A stretch of DNA of 64,000 bases from JAIOSF01 sp963677755. GTDB taxonomy: Bacteria > Campylobacterota > Campylobacteria > Campylobacterales > Arcobacteraceae. Positions 9,769-17,654 of this stretch are shown here, one piece after another (within the stretch, counting starts at the first letter, position 1; the number at the start of each line of letters is the position of its first letter). Position numbers and translations under genes: made by a program. The stretch spans positions 558,001 to 622,000 of the forward strand of contig OY782506.1 in assembly GCA_963677755.1 (NCBI GenBank), given 5' to 3'. The notes below the pieces were generated by a model. The model saw only the letters and a program-made list of their open reading frames with translations, had not been told where the DNA came from and did not search any database.

Positions 9769-10410
9769 TTACGGTTCTAGTCTTTTGATACTCCATTGAC
9801 CTTTTTCATCTATAGTAAAAGAAAATCTATCATGTAATCTATCGTGTCCACCTTGCCAAAACTCAAAAAATTTAGGTTTGATTATATATCCACCCCAAAA
9901 TGAAGGAAAAGGTATCTCTCCTTTTGAAAACTTTTGTCTGATTTGTTCAAATTTTGATTCTAAAATACTTCTTGCATTGACCACTTGACTTTGGTGTGAA
10001 ACCCAAGCACCTATTTGACTTCCTTTAGGACGAGAAAGGAAATATTTTAAAGATTCTGTTTTACTTATTTTTTCTATTGTACCTTCAATTCTAACTTGAC
10101 GTTCTAGCCCAAGCCATGCAAAATGAGCTGATACATTTGCATTTTCTTCAATTTGTTGAGACTTTTTACTACCATAGTTTGAAAAAAAGATAAAACCCTC
10201 ATTATCATATATTTTAAGTAGAACTGTTCTTTGAGATGGCTTCATATCTAGTCCAACAGTAGCTAAAGTAAAAGCATTTGCTTCTAAATGCTTTGCATCT
10301 ACTGCTTGGTTGAACCATTTCTCAAATTGTTTAAATGGATTTTCATTTAAATCTTTTCTTCTTAAACCATTTTTTGTGTATTCTTGTCTCATTGTAGATA
10401 TATCTGGCAT
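9769..10410 (-). CDS. pdxH: Pyridoxamine 5'-phosphate oxidase
   Basis: A 213-aa flavoprotein of the PdxH family, which oxidises pyridoxamine or pyridoxine phosphate to PLP. It shows the N-terminal NPFKQFEKWFNQA segment, the FMN-binding region around QRTVLLKIYDNEGFIFFSNYGSKKSQQ and the C-terminal signature WQGGHDRLHDRFSF with WSIKRLEP at the very end, as in characterised enzymes. It is convergent with mqnD and transcribed alone. Confidence 0.96.
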   Translation of the reverse strand: MPDISTMRQEYTKNGLRRKDLNENPFKQFEKWFNQAVDAKHLEANAFTLATVGLDMKPSQRTVLLKIYDNEGFIFFSNYGSKKSQQIEENANVSAHFAWLGLERQVRIEGTIEKISKTESLKYFLSRPKGSQIGAWVSHQSQVVNARSILESKFEQIRQKFSKGEIPFPSFWGGYIIKPKFFEFWQGGHDRLHDRFSFTIDEKGQWSIKRLEP

Positions 10411-10589
10411 ACACTCTTTCCTTTTTGTATTTTGGAAACTTAGCTGATTTGAAATAACTATTTTTCTTTTCCATTATAATCTTTTTTTCTTATAATTATT
10501 ATTTATTTTACATTTTTCTTATTAACTATTTATTAATCTTATCTTGCTAAACTTTTTGTTTAATATTTTTACAAAAAAAGGGGAAAGTA

Positions 10590-11606
10590 ATGGAAACGAA
10601 AAGTTACAAAATGTTAAGTATTATCTTTATAGTATTTTTAACAATAACAAATTTAAATGGTGCTGGAAAAGTAACAGGTGGCAGTGACCATGCCATGCCT
10701 GATTGGTTCAAACAAAGTTTTCTTGATATGAATGAAGATGTTGAAGAAGCAAAAGATGAAAATAAACATGTAATACTCTTTATGAGTTTGAAATTTTGTC
10801 CATACTGTACAAAAATGCTCAAAGAAAATTTTGAAGAGGGTGCAAAACTACAGCCATATATAAAAGATAACTTTGATGTAATAGCTATAGATATCAAAGG
10901 AAGCAAAGAGATAGCTGTAGATGAAGATACAACTATGACTGAAATAGAATATGCTAAACACTTAAAAGTGCAATATACTCCAACTATTCTTTTCCTTGAC
11001 CAAAACAATAAAATTGTTGTACGAATAAATGGATACAGATCACCAGAAAACTTCAAATATATTTTAGACTATGTAAAAAATAAAGAGTACAATAATATGA
11101 CTCTTACGCAATATATAGAAAAAGTAAAAAATAAAACTTTTTATACTCTAGTAGAAAATCCAATGTTCAAAGATATTAAAGATTTATCAAAAATCAATAC
11201 ACCACTAGCGGTGATCTTTGAAGATGGAAGTTGTACACAGTGTAGTTATTTACACAATACAACATTAACAAACAAAGATGTGATAGAGGAACTTTCAAAA
11301 GTAACTATTGTAAGATACGATGCAGACTCTAATGAAAAAATCATCACACTTGATGGAAAAACAACTACACCAAAACAGTGGGCAAAAGATATGGTTCTTG
11401 ATTATAGACCAGGAATTGTGTTATTTGATAAAAAGCAAGAGATAGTACGAATAGATGCTTTATTGTATAGTTTTCATTTTAAAGAGTTGTTTCGGTTTGT
11501 AAGTGGTGGGTATTATGAAAAATTCCATACATTTTTGGATTATTTAAAACCTAGACAAGAAGAGCTTTTAAATCAAGGGATTGATATAGATATTTCTGAT
11601 AAGTAA
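10590..11606 (+). CDS. Secreted two-domain thioredoxin-fold protein
   Basis: A 338-aa protein with an N-terminal hydrophobic signal segment (about residues 8-24) and two thioredoxin-like modules: the first has the redox motif C70-P-Y-C73, the second C215-T-Q-C218. The first half resembles SoxW/DsbD-gamma-like thioredoxins that act in the periplasm. A disulfide reductase or isomerase role is inferred. A strong AAAGGGGAAAG ribosome binding site precedes the ATG. It is a single-gene unit closed by a terminator shared with the convergent FecR gene. The presence of two different active-site motifs in one chain is somewhat unusual. Confidence 0.8.
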   Translation: METKSYKMLSIIFIVFLTITNLNGAGKVTGGSDHAMPDWFKQSFLDMNEDVEEAKDENKHVILFMSLKFCPYCTKMLKENFEEGAKLQPYIKDNFDVIAIDIKGSKEIAVDEDTTMTEIEYAKHLKVQYTPTILFLDQNNKIVVRINGYRSPENFKYILDYVKNKEYNNMTLTQYIEKVKNKTFYTLVENPMFKDIKDLSKINTPLAVIFEDGSCTQCSYLHNTTLTNKDVIEELSKVTIVRYDADSNEKIITLDGKTTTPKQWAKDMVLDYRPGIVLFDKKQEIVRIDALLYSFHFKELFRFVSGGYYEKFHTFLDYLKPRQEELLNQGIDIDISDK

Positions 11607-11630
11607 GTTTATAATTTGAGAAAAAGAAAA

Positions 11631-11659
11631 AAAGGGATTGATATTCAATCCCTTTTTTT
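11631..11659. terminator. Bidirectional terminator
   Basis: The hairpin AAAGGGATTGA-TAT-TCAATCCC is flanked by A and T runs on both sides. It lies between the convergent thioredoxin-like and FecR genes and can serve both strands. Confidence 0.8.
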
Positions 11660-11679
11660 ATTGAAGTATAGAATAAAGT

Positions 11680-13026
11680 TTACGGTTTTATTGCATTATA
11701 CACACCTGTAATTGAATCAGTTGTAATTGTTCCAGCCGTTTTATTCATCTTGTCATAAAAGCTACCTTTTAGAGTATTCGTTCCGTCTTGAATAGTATAT
11801 ATTGAACCACTAGATGAATAATCTCCTGTAAACTCTGCTCCTTGACCACCCCCTATCTGTACTAAAGTAGTCCCTTCACCAAAATCAAAAGATAATTCAA
11901 TTGTATAAAGGCTAGGATCTATTAAACTAGAATCATAACTATCATACCCTAAAATATGTCCACTATAACTTGCATTATCAGCACTAGTTAATCCACTTAA
12001 ATCACTAACTATATTTTCTCCAAAAATCCAAGCTTTTTCTACTGTATATTGACTTTCATATACATCAGTACTACTCCAAAATCCCCATTCAAAACCATTG
12101 TTATTGGAAGTAACATTCATAGTTGTACCAGAACCTAAAGCAGAAGTTACTGTATCATTAGAGTTAAGATTATATGAAAAAGGTATCGCTGACGCTGTAT
12201 CAATCATTAAGTCTGTAATTGTTATATTATGAACAATGAGTTCATTCTCATCTATTTTATTACTATCTAGTACATCATCAACAGTCTCTTGGGCTAAATC
12301 TTCACTATCATCAACTGCTACACCATCATTTGGTTCTGTTGGGGTAGCTTCTTCATCTCCAAAAGCGTCTTCATAAAATGCATTTTCATCTTGACCTGAT
12401 TCTTGCTCATTTGCGTCAGCTCCTGAGTCTTGCTCTAAACCTTCTCTTTGTGCTGGTGGGATATTTTGTGGTGGAGCAGGTGGTTGATTTGGAAGTACCG
12501 TTGTAAATTGATTTGCACCAACTCTTTGCAAGCCTTGTGGTGTTCCTACTTCAATAATACCATCTGTACAAGAAAATCTTTCTGGTTGAGCAGGTGTGGG
12601 AACTGGTGGAACTTCACCAAAGAATATAGTTCCTCGAATACCGATAGAAGCAGATTTTGTTGTGAGTTTAAATTGATTTGGATTGACTTTCCCTATTTGT
12701 CCAGTGATAGTTTTAAATATCCCCTTTGCTACTTTAAATGAAGCTTTTGTTTGTTCAGGTTTGTTAGAATCGTAAAAATATTCTTCAATATCAAATGTAG
12801 AGTTTTTCCCTAAAGAGATAATTGTTTTATCATTAAAAAGCAATTGAACCCTTGCATTTGCAGATGTTGATATTTTATCTTTCTCTTCTATTGCTACTCC
12901 AACAGCAGCCTCTATAGTTTTTGAATCTCTCAAAATATTTACATCTCCACTAAGAGCAGATATTTTTCCTACATTTGCAAAGAGTGTTGTTGTTACCAAT
13001 AAAAGTGATAGTAATAGTATTTTCAT
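11680..13026 (-). CDS. FecR-domain secreted protein
   Basis: A 448-aa exported protein. An N-terminal signal peptide (about residues 1-17, LLVTTTLFA then NVGK) precedes a FecR domain (about 25-150: GDVNILRD, GKNSTFDIEEY, and SASIGIRGT). Next comes a Pro/Gln/Asp/Glu-rich linker (about 175-250) and a beta-rich C-terminal region of unknown fold. FecR domains occur in sigma regulators but also in surface or peptidoglycan-associated proteins; no ECF sigma gene is present, so the latter is more likely. It lies 10 nt downstream of the TPR/beta-barrel gene and is probably co-transcribed with it. Confidence 0.82.
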   Translation of the reverse strand: MKILLLSLLLVTTTLFANVGKISALSGDVNILRDSKTIEAAVGVAIEEKDKISTSANARVQLLFNDKTIISLGKNSTFDIEEYFYDSNKPEQTKASFKVAKGIFKTITGQIGKVNPNQFKLTTKSASIGIRGTIFFGEVPPVPTPAQPERFSCTDGIIEVGTPQGLQRVGANQFTTVLPNQPPAPPQNIPPAQREGLEQDSGADANEQESGQDENAFYEDAFGDEEATPTEPNDGVAVDDSEDLAQETVDDVLDSNKIDENELIVHNITITDLMIDTASAIPFSYNLNSNDTVTSALGSGTTMNVTSNNNGFEWGFWSSTDVYESQYTVEKAWIFGENIVSDLSGLTSADNASYSGHILGYDSYDSSLIDPSLYTIELSFDFGEGTTLVQIGGGQGAEFTGDYSSSGSIYTIQDGTNTLKGSFYDKMNKTAGTITTDSITGVYNAIKP

Positions 13027-13036
13027 TGTTTATCCT

Positions 13037-14368
13037 TTAAAATACAAAAGTGTAATTCAGATTTACACTTCTTTTTTTGTATGTATAGAGATTGATATTT
13101 GAATTATTTTCAATATCACTAAATTCTGCCATAATTGACTTTGTGTCATCAATCTTTTTTACAATACCTAATGTGATGTTTCTTTTGTCATCATCTCTTT
13201 TTGCTGTAAGTGTCCCCACATCCTTGTATTTTATTTTTTCAATTTGATACCCTATTGTTGCATCATAGGTTGGGTAGAGAGTTTTTGAATAAGAGAGTTT
13301 ATATTTATTTGTATCTTTACTTACATCTATTCTTGTACCTTTCTCTTTTCGTTCACTTGTATAGGAAGTAAATATATTAATTTTATCTTTATTTTCTAAA
13401 GGAAGTAGATAGTTTATGGCAATCTCTTTTATATTTGAGTGTTTTTGACTATCTACTTTTTGTATCATTTTTTTCTTTTTGTATTTTAAATCAACAGTGA
13501 GAAGATGGTTTTTATAAACATTGTATTTTGTTGTATTTTTTATTCCATAAATATATAAAGTTTGGTCACCACCTACCCAAACATGATCATAGGTAAATGA
13601 AGTTAAGTTTTTGTATTTTTGATTTGTGTATCCAATACCACTTTCAAGTGAAGTTAAAAATATGTCATTATCATGATAATGATTTTGCTCTTTTGCATAT
13701 ACCACACCTGTACTTTCCCATGATAAATGATTGTTAGATTTACTAGGAACTATTAAGTTTCCAACTAAAATAGTTTTGAAATCAGTATCTGATTTTTTTT
13801 CTGTATCATTACTTAATCGTAGTCCACCTAAAATTTCAGTATATGATTCATAGGTGTTGTTATTAACATTATTATCCCAACCTAGTCCAACGATAAGAAC
13901 TTTGTTTAAAATATAACCTTGTTCTTTTTTTTCAATCATAGTTAAAAATTTTTTAACATTTGTTCTTACACTTAGTGGAATGGGAGACGATAATACTTTC
14001 TCAAACTCTTGTTTTGATTCTTTATATGCTTTCATAAGATACAAAGTTCTTGCATATTCTAGTCTAACTCTATGGTTTGAAGGTTTTGATATAAGAATTC
14101 TATCATATGCTGTTAATGCAAATTCATATTTTTTTAACTCAAAAGCACTTCTTCCATAATAATAGTTTATAAGCTCATGCTCTGGGTATTGTTCAACAAG
14201 TTTATCAAATATATCAAATGACTTTGTGTAATCTTTTTGAGTAAAACTTGTTAATCCCTTACTATACTCTAAAGTTGCATTTTTATTAGATGCAAAATCT
14301 GATGTTGCTGCTAATAAAAATGTACCAATTAAATTCACTAAAACTACCAATAAAAACTTATTTTTCAT
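13037..14368 (-). CDS. TPR protein with outer-membrane beta-barrel
   Basis: A 443-aa exported protein: a signal peptide at residues 1-20, three TPR-like repeats at about 30-140, then a long beta-strand-rich half ending in aromatic Phe (YTFVF), the usual C-terminal signature of outer-membrane barrels. The layout resembles Slam-type (TPR plus DUF560) surface assembly proteins, though this identity is not established. It is first in a two-gene unit with the FecR protein, so the pair probably forms an outer-membrane and periplasmic system; the substrate is unknown. Confidence 0.72.
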   Translation of the reverse strand: MKNKFLLVVLVNLIGTFLLAATSDFASNKNATLEYSKGLTSFTQKDYTKSFDIFDKLVEQYPEHELINYYYGRSAFELKKYEFALTAYDRILISKPSNHRVRLEYARTLYLMKAYKESKQEFEKVLSSPIPLSVRTNVKKFLTMIEKKEQGYILNKVLIVGLGWDNNVNNNTYESYTEILGGLRLSNDTEKKSDTDFKTILVGNLIVPSKSNNHLSWESTGVVYAKEQNHYHDNDIFLTSLESGIGYTNQKYKNLTSFTYDHVWVGGDQTLYIYGIKNTTKYNVYKNHLLTVDLKYKKKKMIQKVDSQKHSNIKEIAINYLLPLENKDKINIFTSYTSERKEKGTRIDVSKDTNKYKLSYSKTLYPTYDATIGYQIEKIKYKDVGTLTAKRDDDKRNITLGIVKKIDDTKSIMAEFSDIENNSNINLYTYKKRSVNLNYTFVF

Positions 14369-14490
14369 TCATACTTCCTCTTCCTTTTAAGTCTAATTTT
14401 ATCATAATTAGCGTTAAAAGTAAACAACAGGTAAACAGATATATTGTATGGTAACACTTTGATTACAAAAATAGACACATAATCAAATAA

Positions 14491-15276
14491 ATGATACAAT
14501 TGGAAATGGTAAAAACAATAGATTTTAAAAAGTATACTTCAATACATATAGGTAAAAAATATGATGTTAGGGTAATAGATAAAGTTACAGATTATCCTGA
14601 TTATCATATAATAGGTCGTGGGAATAATATACTCGTTTCTAATACTCCACCACCTTTGGCAATACTGGGTGAGAAGTTTGATTATATTATTCAAAAAGAG
14701 GATAAACTTATCGTAGGAGCTGCCACAACAAGTGGTAAACTACTTACTTTTTGTAGAAAAAATGATATAGCACATTTTGAACTTTTGGCAAAGTTACCTG
14801 GAAATATGGGTGGCTTAGTGAAGATGAATGCAGGACTAAAAGAGTGGGAAATATTTAATCATCTCTACTCAATAAAAACACAAGATGGAGAAATATTCAA
14901 AAAAGATATTCCTCATAGCTATCGAGAAACAAAAATAGACGGAATTATTTATGAGATTACATTTACTGTTGAAAATGGATATGATAAAGAACTTCAAAAG
15001 ATGTTCAATCAAATGAGAGACAACCAACCAAATCTTCCCAGTGCAGGAAGTTGTTTTAAAAACCCTAAAGATAATAGTGCAGGATATCTTATAGAACAAG
15101 TAGGACTTAAAGGCTATCAAATAGGAGAAATGGCATTTAGTTCTCAACACGCAAACTTTTTAGTAAATATAGGAAATGGTACTTTTGAAGAAGCTTTAGA
15201 ACTTATAAATTTAGCAAAAGAGAAAGTAAAAAAACAATTTGATATTGAGTTAGAATTGGAGATAGAGATAATTTAA
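14491..15276 (+). CDS. murB: UDP-N-acetylenolpyruvoylglucosamine reductase (short MurB)
   Basis: A 261-aa FAD enzyme that reduces UDP-GlcNAc-enolpyruvate to UDP-MurNAc in peptidoglycan synthesis. Family marks are IIGRGNNILVS, the FELLAKLPGNMGG FAD-binding segment, SYRETKI and the GSCFKNP loop with the catalytic Ser. The length fits the short Campylobacterota form. The first ATG (14491) has a weak ribosome site; a second in-frame ATG at 14506 follows TTGGAA and is a possible alternative. Confidence 0.95.
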   Translation: MIQLEMVKTIDFKKYTSIHIGKKYDVRVIDKVTDYPDYHIIGRGNNILVSNTPPPLAILGEKFDYIIQKEDKLIVGAATTSGKLLTFCRKNDIAHFELLAKLPGNMGGLVKMNAGLKEWEIFNHLYSIKTQDGEIFKKDIPHSYRETKIDGIIYEITFTVENGYDKELQKMFNQMRDNQPNLPSAGSCFKNPKDNSAGYLIEQVGLKGYQIGEMAFSSQHANFLVNIGNGTFEEALELINLAKEKVKKQFDIELELEIEII

Positions 15277-15277
15277 A

Positions 15278-15292
15278 ATTGCAATATGCAAT
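15278..15292. promoter_or_regulatory. Palindrome ATTGCA-N3-TGCAAT upstream of comM
   Basis: A perfect 6+6 dyad (ATTGCA-ATA-TGCAAT) starts 2 nt after the murB stop and 60 nt before the comM start. The same dyad with spacer AAA occurs in the recA/eno intergenic region at 45240-45254. The repetition at two recombination or transformation genes suggests a regulator binding site, not established. Confidence 0.4.
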
Positions 15293-15351
15293 ATATTTAG
15301 ATAAAAAGATTTTTTTATAGTAATATTTCTCTATAGTAACAAGGAGAGAGT

Positions 15352-15483
15352 ATGAAATATTTAAAATCTGCTTCATTAGATGGGATAGACGCTGTAAGTA
15401 TTGATGTGGAATCAACGTTTACAAAAGGGCTTCCTAGTTTTAGTATCGTAGGTATGGCCAACACAGCAATTCAAGAATTCTAA
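15352..15483 (+). pseudogene. comM: comM, 5' fragment (42 native codons, interrupted by island)
   Basis: The frame starts at an ATG preceded by AAGGAGAGAG and encodes the conserved N-terminus of the ComM/YifB Mg-chelatase-like AAA+ ATPase (SASLDGIDAVSIDVES, then GLPSFSIVGMANTAIQE). After native codon GAA (15475-15477) the frame runs into island sequence (TTC) and stops at TAA 15481-15483. The rest of the gene resumes in frame at 38637. ComM is a hexameric helicase that promotes branch migration during natural transformation. The fragment contains no ATPase motif and cannot function alone. Confidence 0.95.
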
Positions 15484-15502
15484 GTAATATTAAGTAATTA
15501 AC
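15478..15502 (+). repeat. Left terminal inverted repeat of the island
   Basis: TTCTAAG, an 11-bp spacer, then AATTAAC. The right end has TTCTAAG, a 12-bp spacer, then AATTAAC in inverted orientation. These are likely recombinase-binding arms at the crossover site. Confidence 0.7.
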
Positions 15503-15586
15503 TCAACAACAGATTATTCTAATGAATATCTCATAAACACTATAGTCTTATTTTAAAACATATCACTCTCTCGACTGTAAAATAAG

Positions 15587-15609
15587 TTCTAAGTTATATT
15601 AACTCACAA
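15587..15609 (+). repeat. Internal copy of the left-end motif
   Basis: TTCTAAGTTATATTAACTCA repeats the terminal TTCTAAG...TTAACTCA pattern in direct orientation about 110 bp inside the left end. It is a candidate accessory recombinase-binding site. The remaining 228 bp before the first gene contain no ORF, only AT-rich sequence including TAATTCACAAAA (15631-15642). Confidence 0.5.
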
Positions 15610-15711
15610 ATAAATATATAACTAATTTTATAATTCACAAAAGATGAATTATTCATAGTAATTACTTATTTAACTGATAGAATTAACTTACAATTTAATA
15701 GGAGGTAATTT

Positions 15712-17037
15712 ATGTTAGTTAAATGCTCAGAGGGTATTTCTATTTGTACTATATTTAATGATGAGATGATTGAGTTGGATAATTCACTAAATTGGAATAT
15801 CTGGCTAAAAAGAGTAAGAGACTTAGCTGATAATACTATTAGCACTTACATGACTGCTATGGATAAATTTTGGATTTGGAGTTTATACAATCCCGTTGGA
15901 TATGAAGAAAAGTTTCCTAGCTACCAAGCAAGATATAGAGAAGCATTGAGAAATGGATACTCTATTGTTCAAAAAGTTAACGATGAAGATTTTAATGAGG
16001 ATTTGGAGATTGAAATCTTTTCTTCACCACCGCTTGAAAAGATTACAATAAACAAAGAATTAGTAGGAATAAATTCATATTTTTATTTTAATGAGGAACA
16101 AGAACTACTATATGATCATAGGTTTATTAATCATCTTTATGAGAGGCAGAGAAACGCTAAAAGTTTTTTATCTGGTATAGATATAAAATCATCAACTCTT
16201 GCACTTGAAGCTTTTGGGACACGTATACAGTATTTACCGCCATACAAACTTAAAACAAGAAAAAAAGATATTAAATATTTTCCTCTAGAGTTATTTGATA
16301 CATTACTTGAAGTGTCAAAACCTAGAGATAGATTGATTTATCTCTTATGTGGCATATGTAGTGCAAGAATTGGACAAGCTTTAAATCTAACTCTATATGA
16401 TATAGATTATGAAAATCAAGAAGTGTGGCTTTTAGATCCAAAATCTGATGATAAAGATATATATGGTAATAAAAGAAGATTGTGGCTTAAGGAAGAATAT
16501 GGAATAGACATGTTGCAATCAAATATTCATAATACTCCGGATCTTCAATTTAAATATCCAATACCTCTTACAAGAGGTCCACTGTTTTGGATTAATGAAG
16601 AGAAATATAAAACTATTTTTTTTAATACATTAATAGAATATCAAAAATCACAAGAGTATGTTAGTGAAATGGTACGTTTCCCGAGACATCCATTTTTCTT
16701 CACTACAAGTTCGGGGAAAAGAGTTCATTCTAGAGATACTCTAAGTAGACTTAAATCAAATATTAGAAAAGCATTAGAAAAAGCAAAATATACAAAAGAT
16801 ATTAGTCACTTAGGACTTCACTCATTACGTCATCAATTTGGTCATGCAATGGCTGAACTTTATGCTAAAACTGGCGATGATAGTTTAATTAAGATTACTC
16901 AAGATGCTATGGGACATGCGAGTTTAGACTCTACACTAGTATACTTTAATATATCAAGTGAAACCATGAAAAGTTGTTTAAAAAGAGCAACCAAAAATAT
17001 TCATGGAAACTCTGAAAAGAATAGAGGTGTGGAGTGA
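15712..17037 (+). CDS. Tyrosine recombinase (first gene of island trio)
   Basis: A 441-aa tyrosine recombinase with a SAM-like core-binding region in the N-terminal half and a C-terminal catalytic domain. The catalytic set is visible: R219 (CSARIGQAL), H370-x-x-R373 (HSLRHQ), H402 (MGHAS) and nucleophile Y411 (VYF). A strong AATAGGAGG ribosome binding site precedes the ATG. It overlaps the next gene by 4 nt (GTGA). It would catalyse strand exchange between the island ends and comM. The size and place as first of three co-transcribed genes resemble TnpA of Tn554-type elements and GmtY of gamma-mobile-trio islands; assignment to either family is inference from architecture. Confidence 0.9.
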   Translation: MLVKCSEGISICTIFNDEMIELDNSLNWNIWLKRVRDLADNTISTYMTAMDKFWIWSLYNPVGYEEKFPSYQARYREALRNGYSIVQKVNDEDFNEDLEIEIFSSPPLEKITINKELVGINSYFYFNEEQELLYDHRFINHLYERQRNAKSFLSGIDIKSSTLALEAFGTRIQYLPPYKLKTRKKDIKYFPLELFDTLLEVSKPRDRLIYLLCGICSARIGQALNLTLYDIDYENQEVWLLDPKSDDKDIYGNKRRLWLKEEYGIDMLQSNIHNTPDLQFKYPIPLTRGPLFWINEEKYKTIFFNTLIEYQKSQEYVSEMVRFPRHPFFFTTSSGKRVHSRDTLSRLKSNIRKALEKAKYTKDISHLGLHSLRHQFGHAMAELYAKTGDDSLIKITQDAMGHASLDSTLVYFNISSETMKSCLKRATKNIHGNSEKNRGVE

Positions 17038-17654
17038 GTAAAAATCAAAAAAATGAAAATCTAAATATTTTTAGACAAAGGCAACAAGAACAAAATAAAG
17101 CTCTTGTTGCAAAAGCTATTAAACACATAGAACAGTTAAATGGAGTGATAAACTATTCTACGGTGTCAAAAGTAACTTATGATGTAGCAGATTCACTTAA
17201 AGGAGAAAAAGGTTTAACTCTTGCAGGTGTTTCTACAAGCGAAATTTATAGAGATATGGTAAATAAAGCTAAAGTTGCCCAAGGAAGTAAAAAAGGTGTT
17301 ATTAATGCTGCTTCAAAGCAAACACTATCTATTGGTGATATTCAAATGAATTTTCATGCTTTAAGAATAAAAAATACCGAACTTAAACAACAACTAAAAA
17401 TATTAGAAAAGAAATTGTTAAGTATTGAAAAGCCAGTACAAACAATGGATAATATTAACGAAGATATTTTAAAAAAATATGAACAATTTAATCAAATTTG
17501 CAATTCCTTAGTAAGTCGTTTACTTGAACTTGAATTAGCATATATTGATTTAGACACAAACACTTTAAATGTTGCTATCTATGATGAAGTGATTTTAAAA
17601 AAAGAGGCACTGGAGTTTTTTTATAAGGATAAACTAGATGAACTTAGAAATTAA
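17034..17654 (+). CDS. Small coiled-coil partner protein of the recombinase trio
   Basis: A 206-aa soluble protein between two tyrosine recombinase genes, overlapping the first by 4 nt (GTG start) and the next by 17 nt. The N-terminal half is basic with a possible helix-turn-helix (VINYSTVSKVTYDVADSL); residues about 110-150 form a likely coiled coil (LRIKNTELKQQLKILEKKL). No catalytic motif is seen. Its position and coiled coil recall TnpC-like helpers of Tn554-type transposons and GmtX of GMT elements, which would bind DNA or organise the recombinases. The function is inferred from context only. Confidence 0.75.
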   Translation: MSKNQKNENLNIFRQRQQEQNKALVAKAIKHIEQLNGVINYSTVSKVTYDVADSLKGEKGLTLAGVSTSEIYRDMVNKAKVAQGSKKGVINAASKQTLSIGDIQMNFHALRIKNTELKQQLKILEKKLLSIEKPVQTMDNINEDILKKYEQFNQICNSLVSRLLELELAYIDLDTNTLNVAIYDEVILKKEALEFFYKDKLDELRN

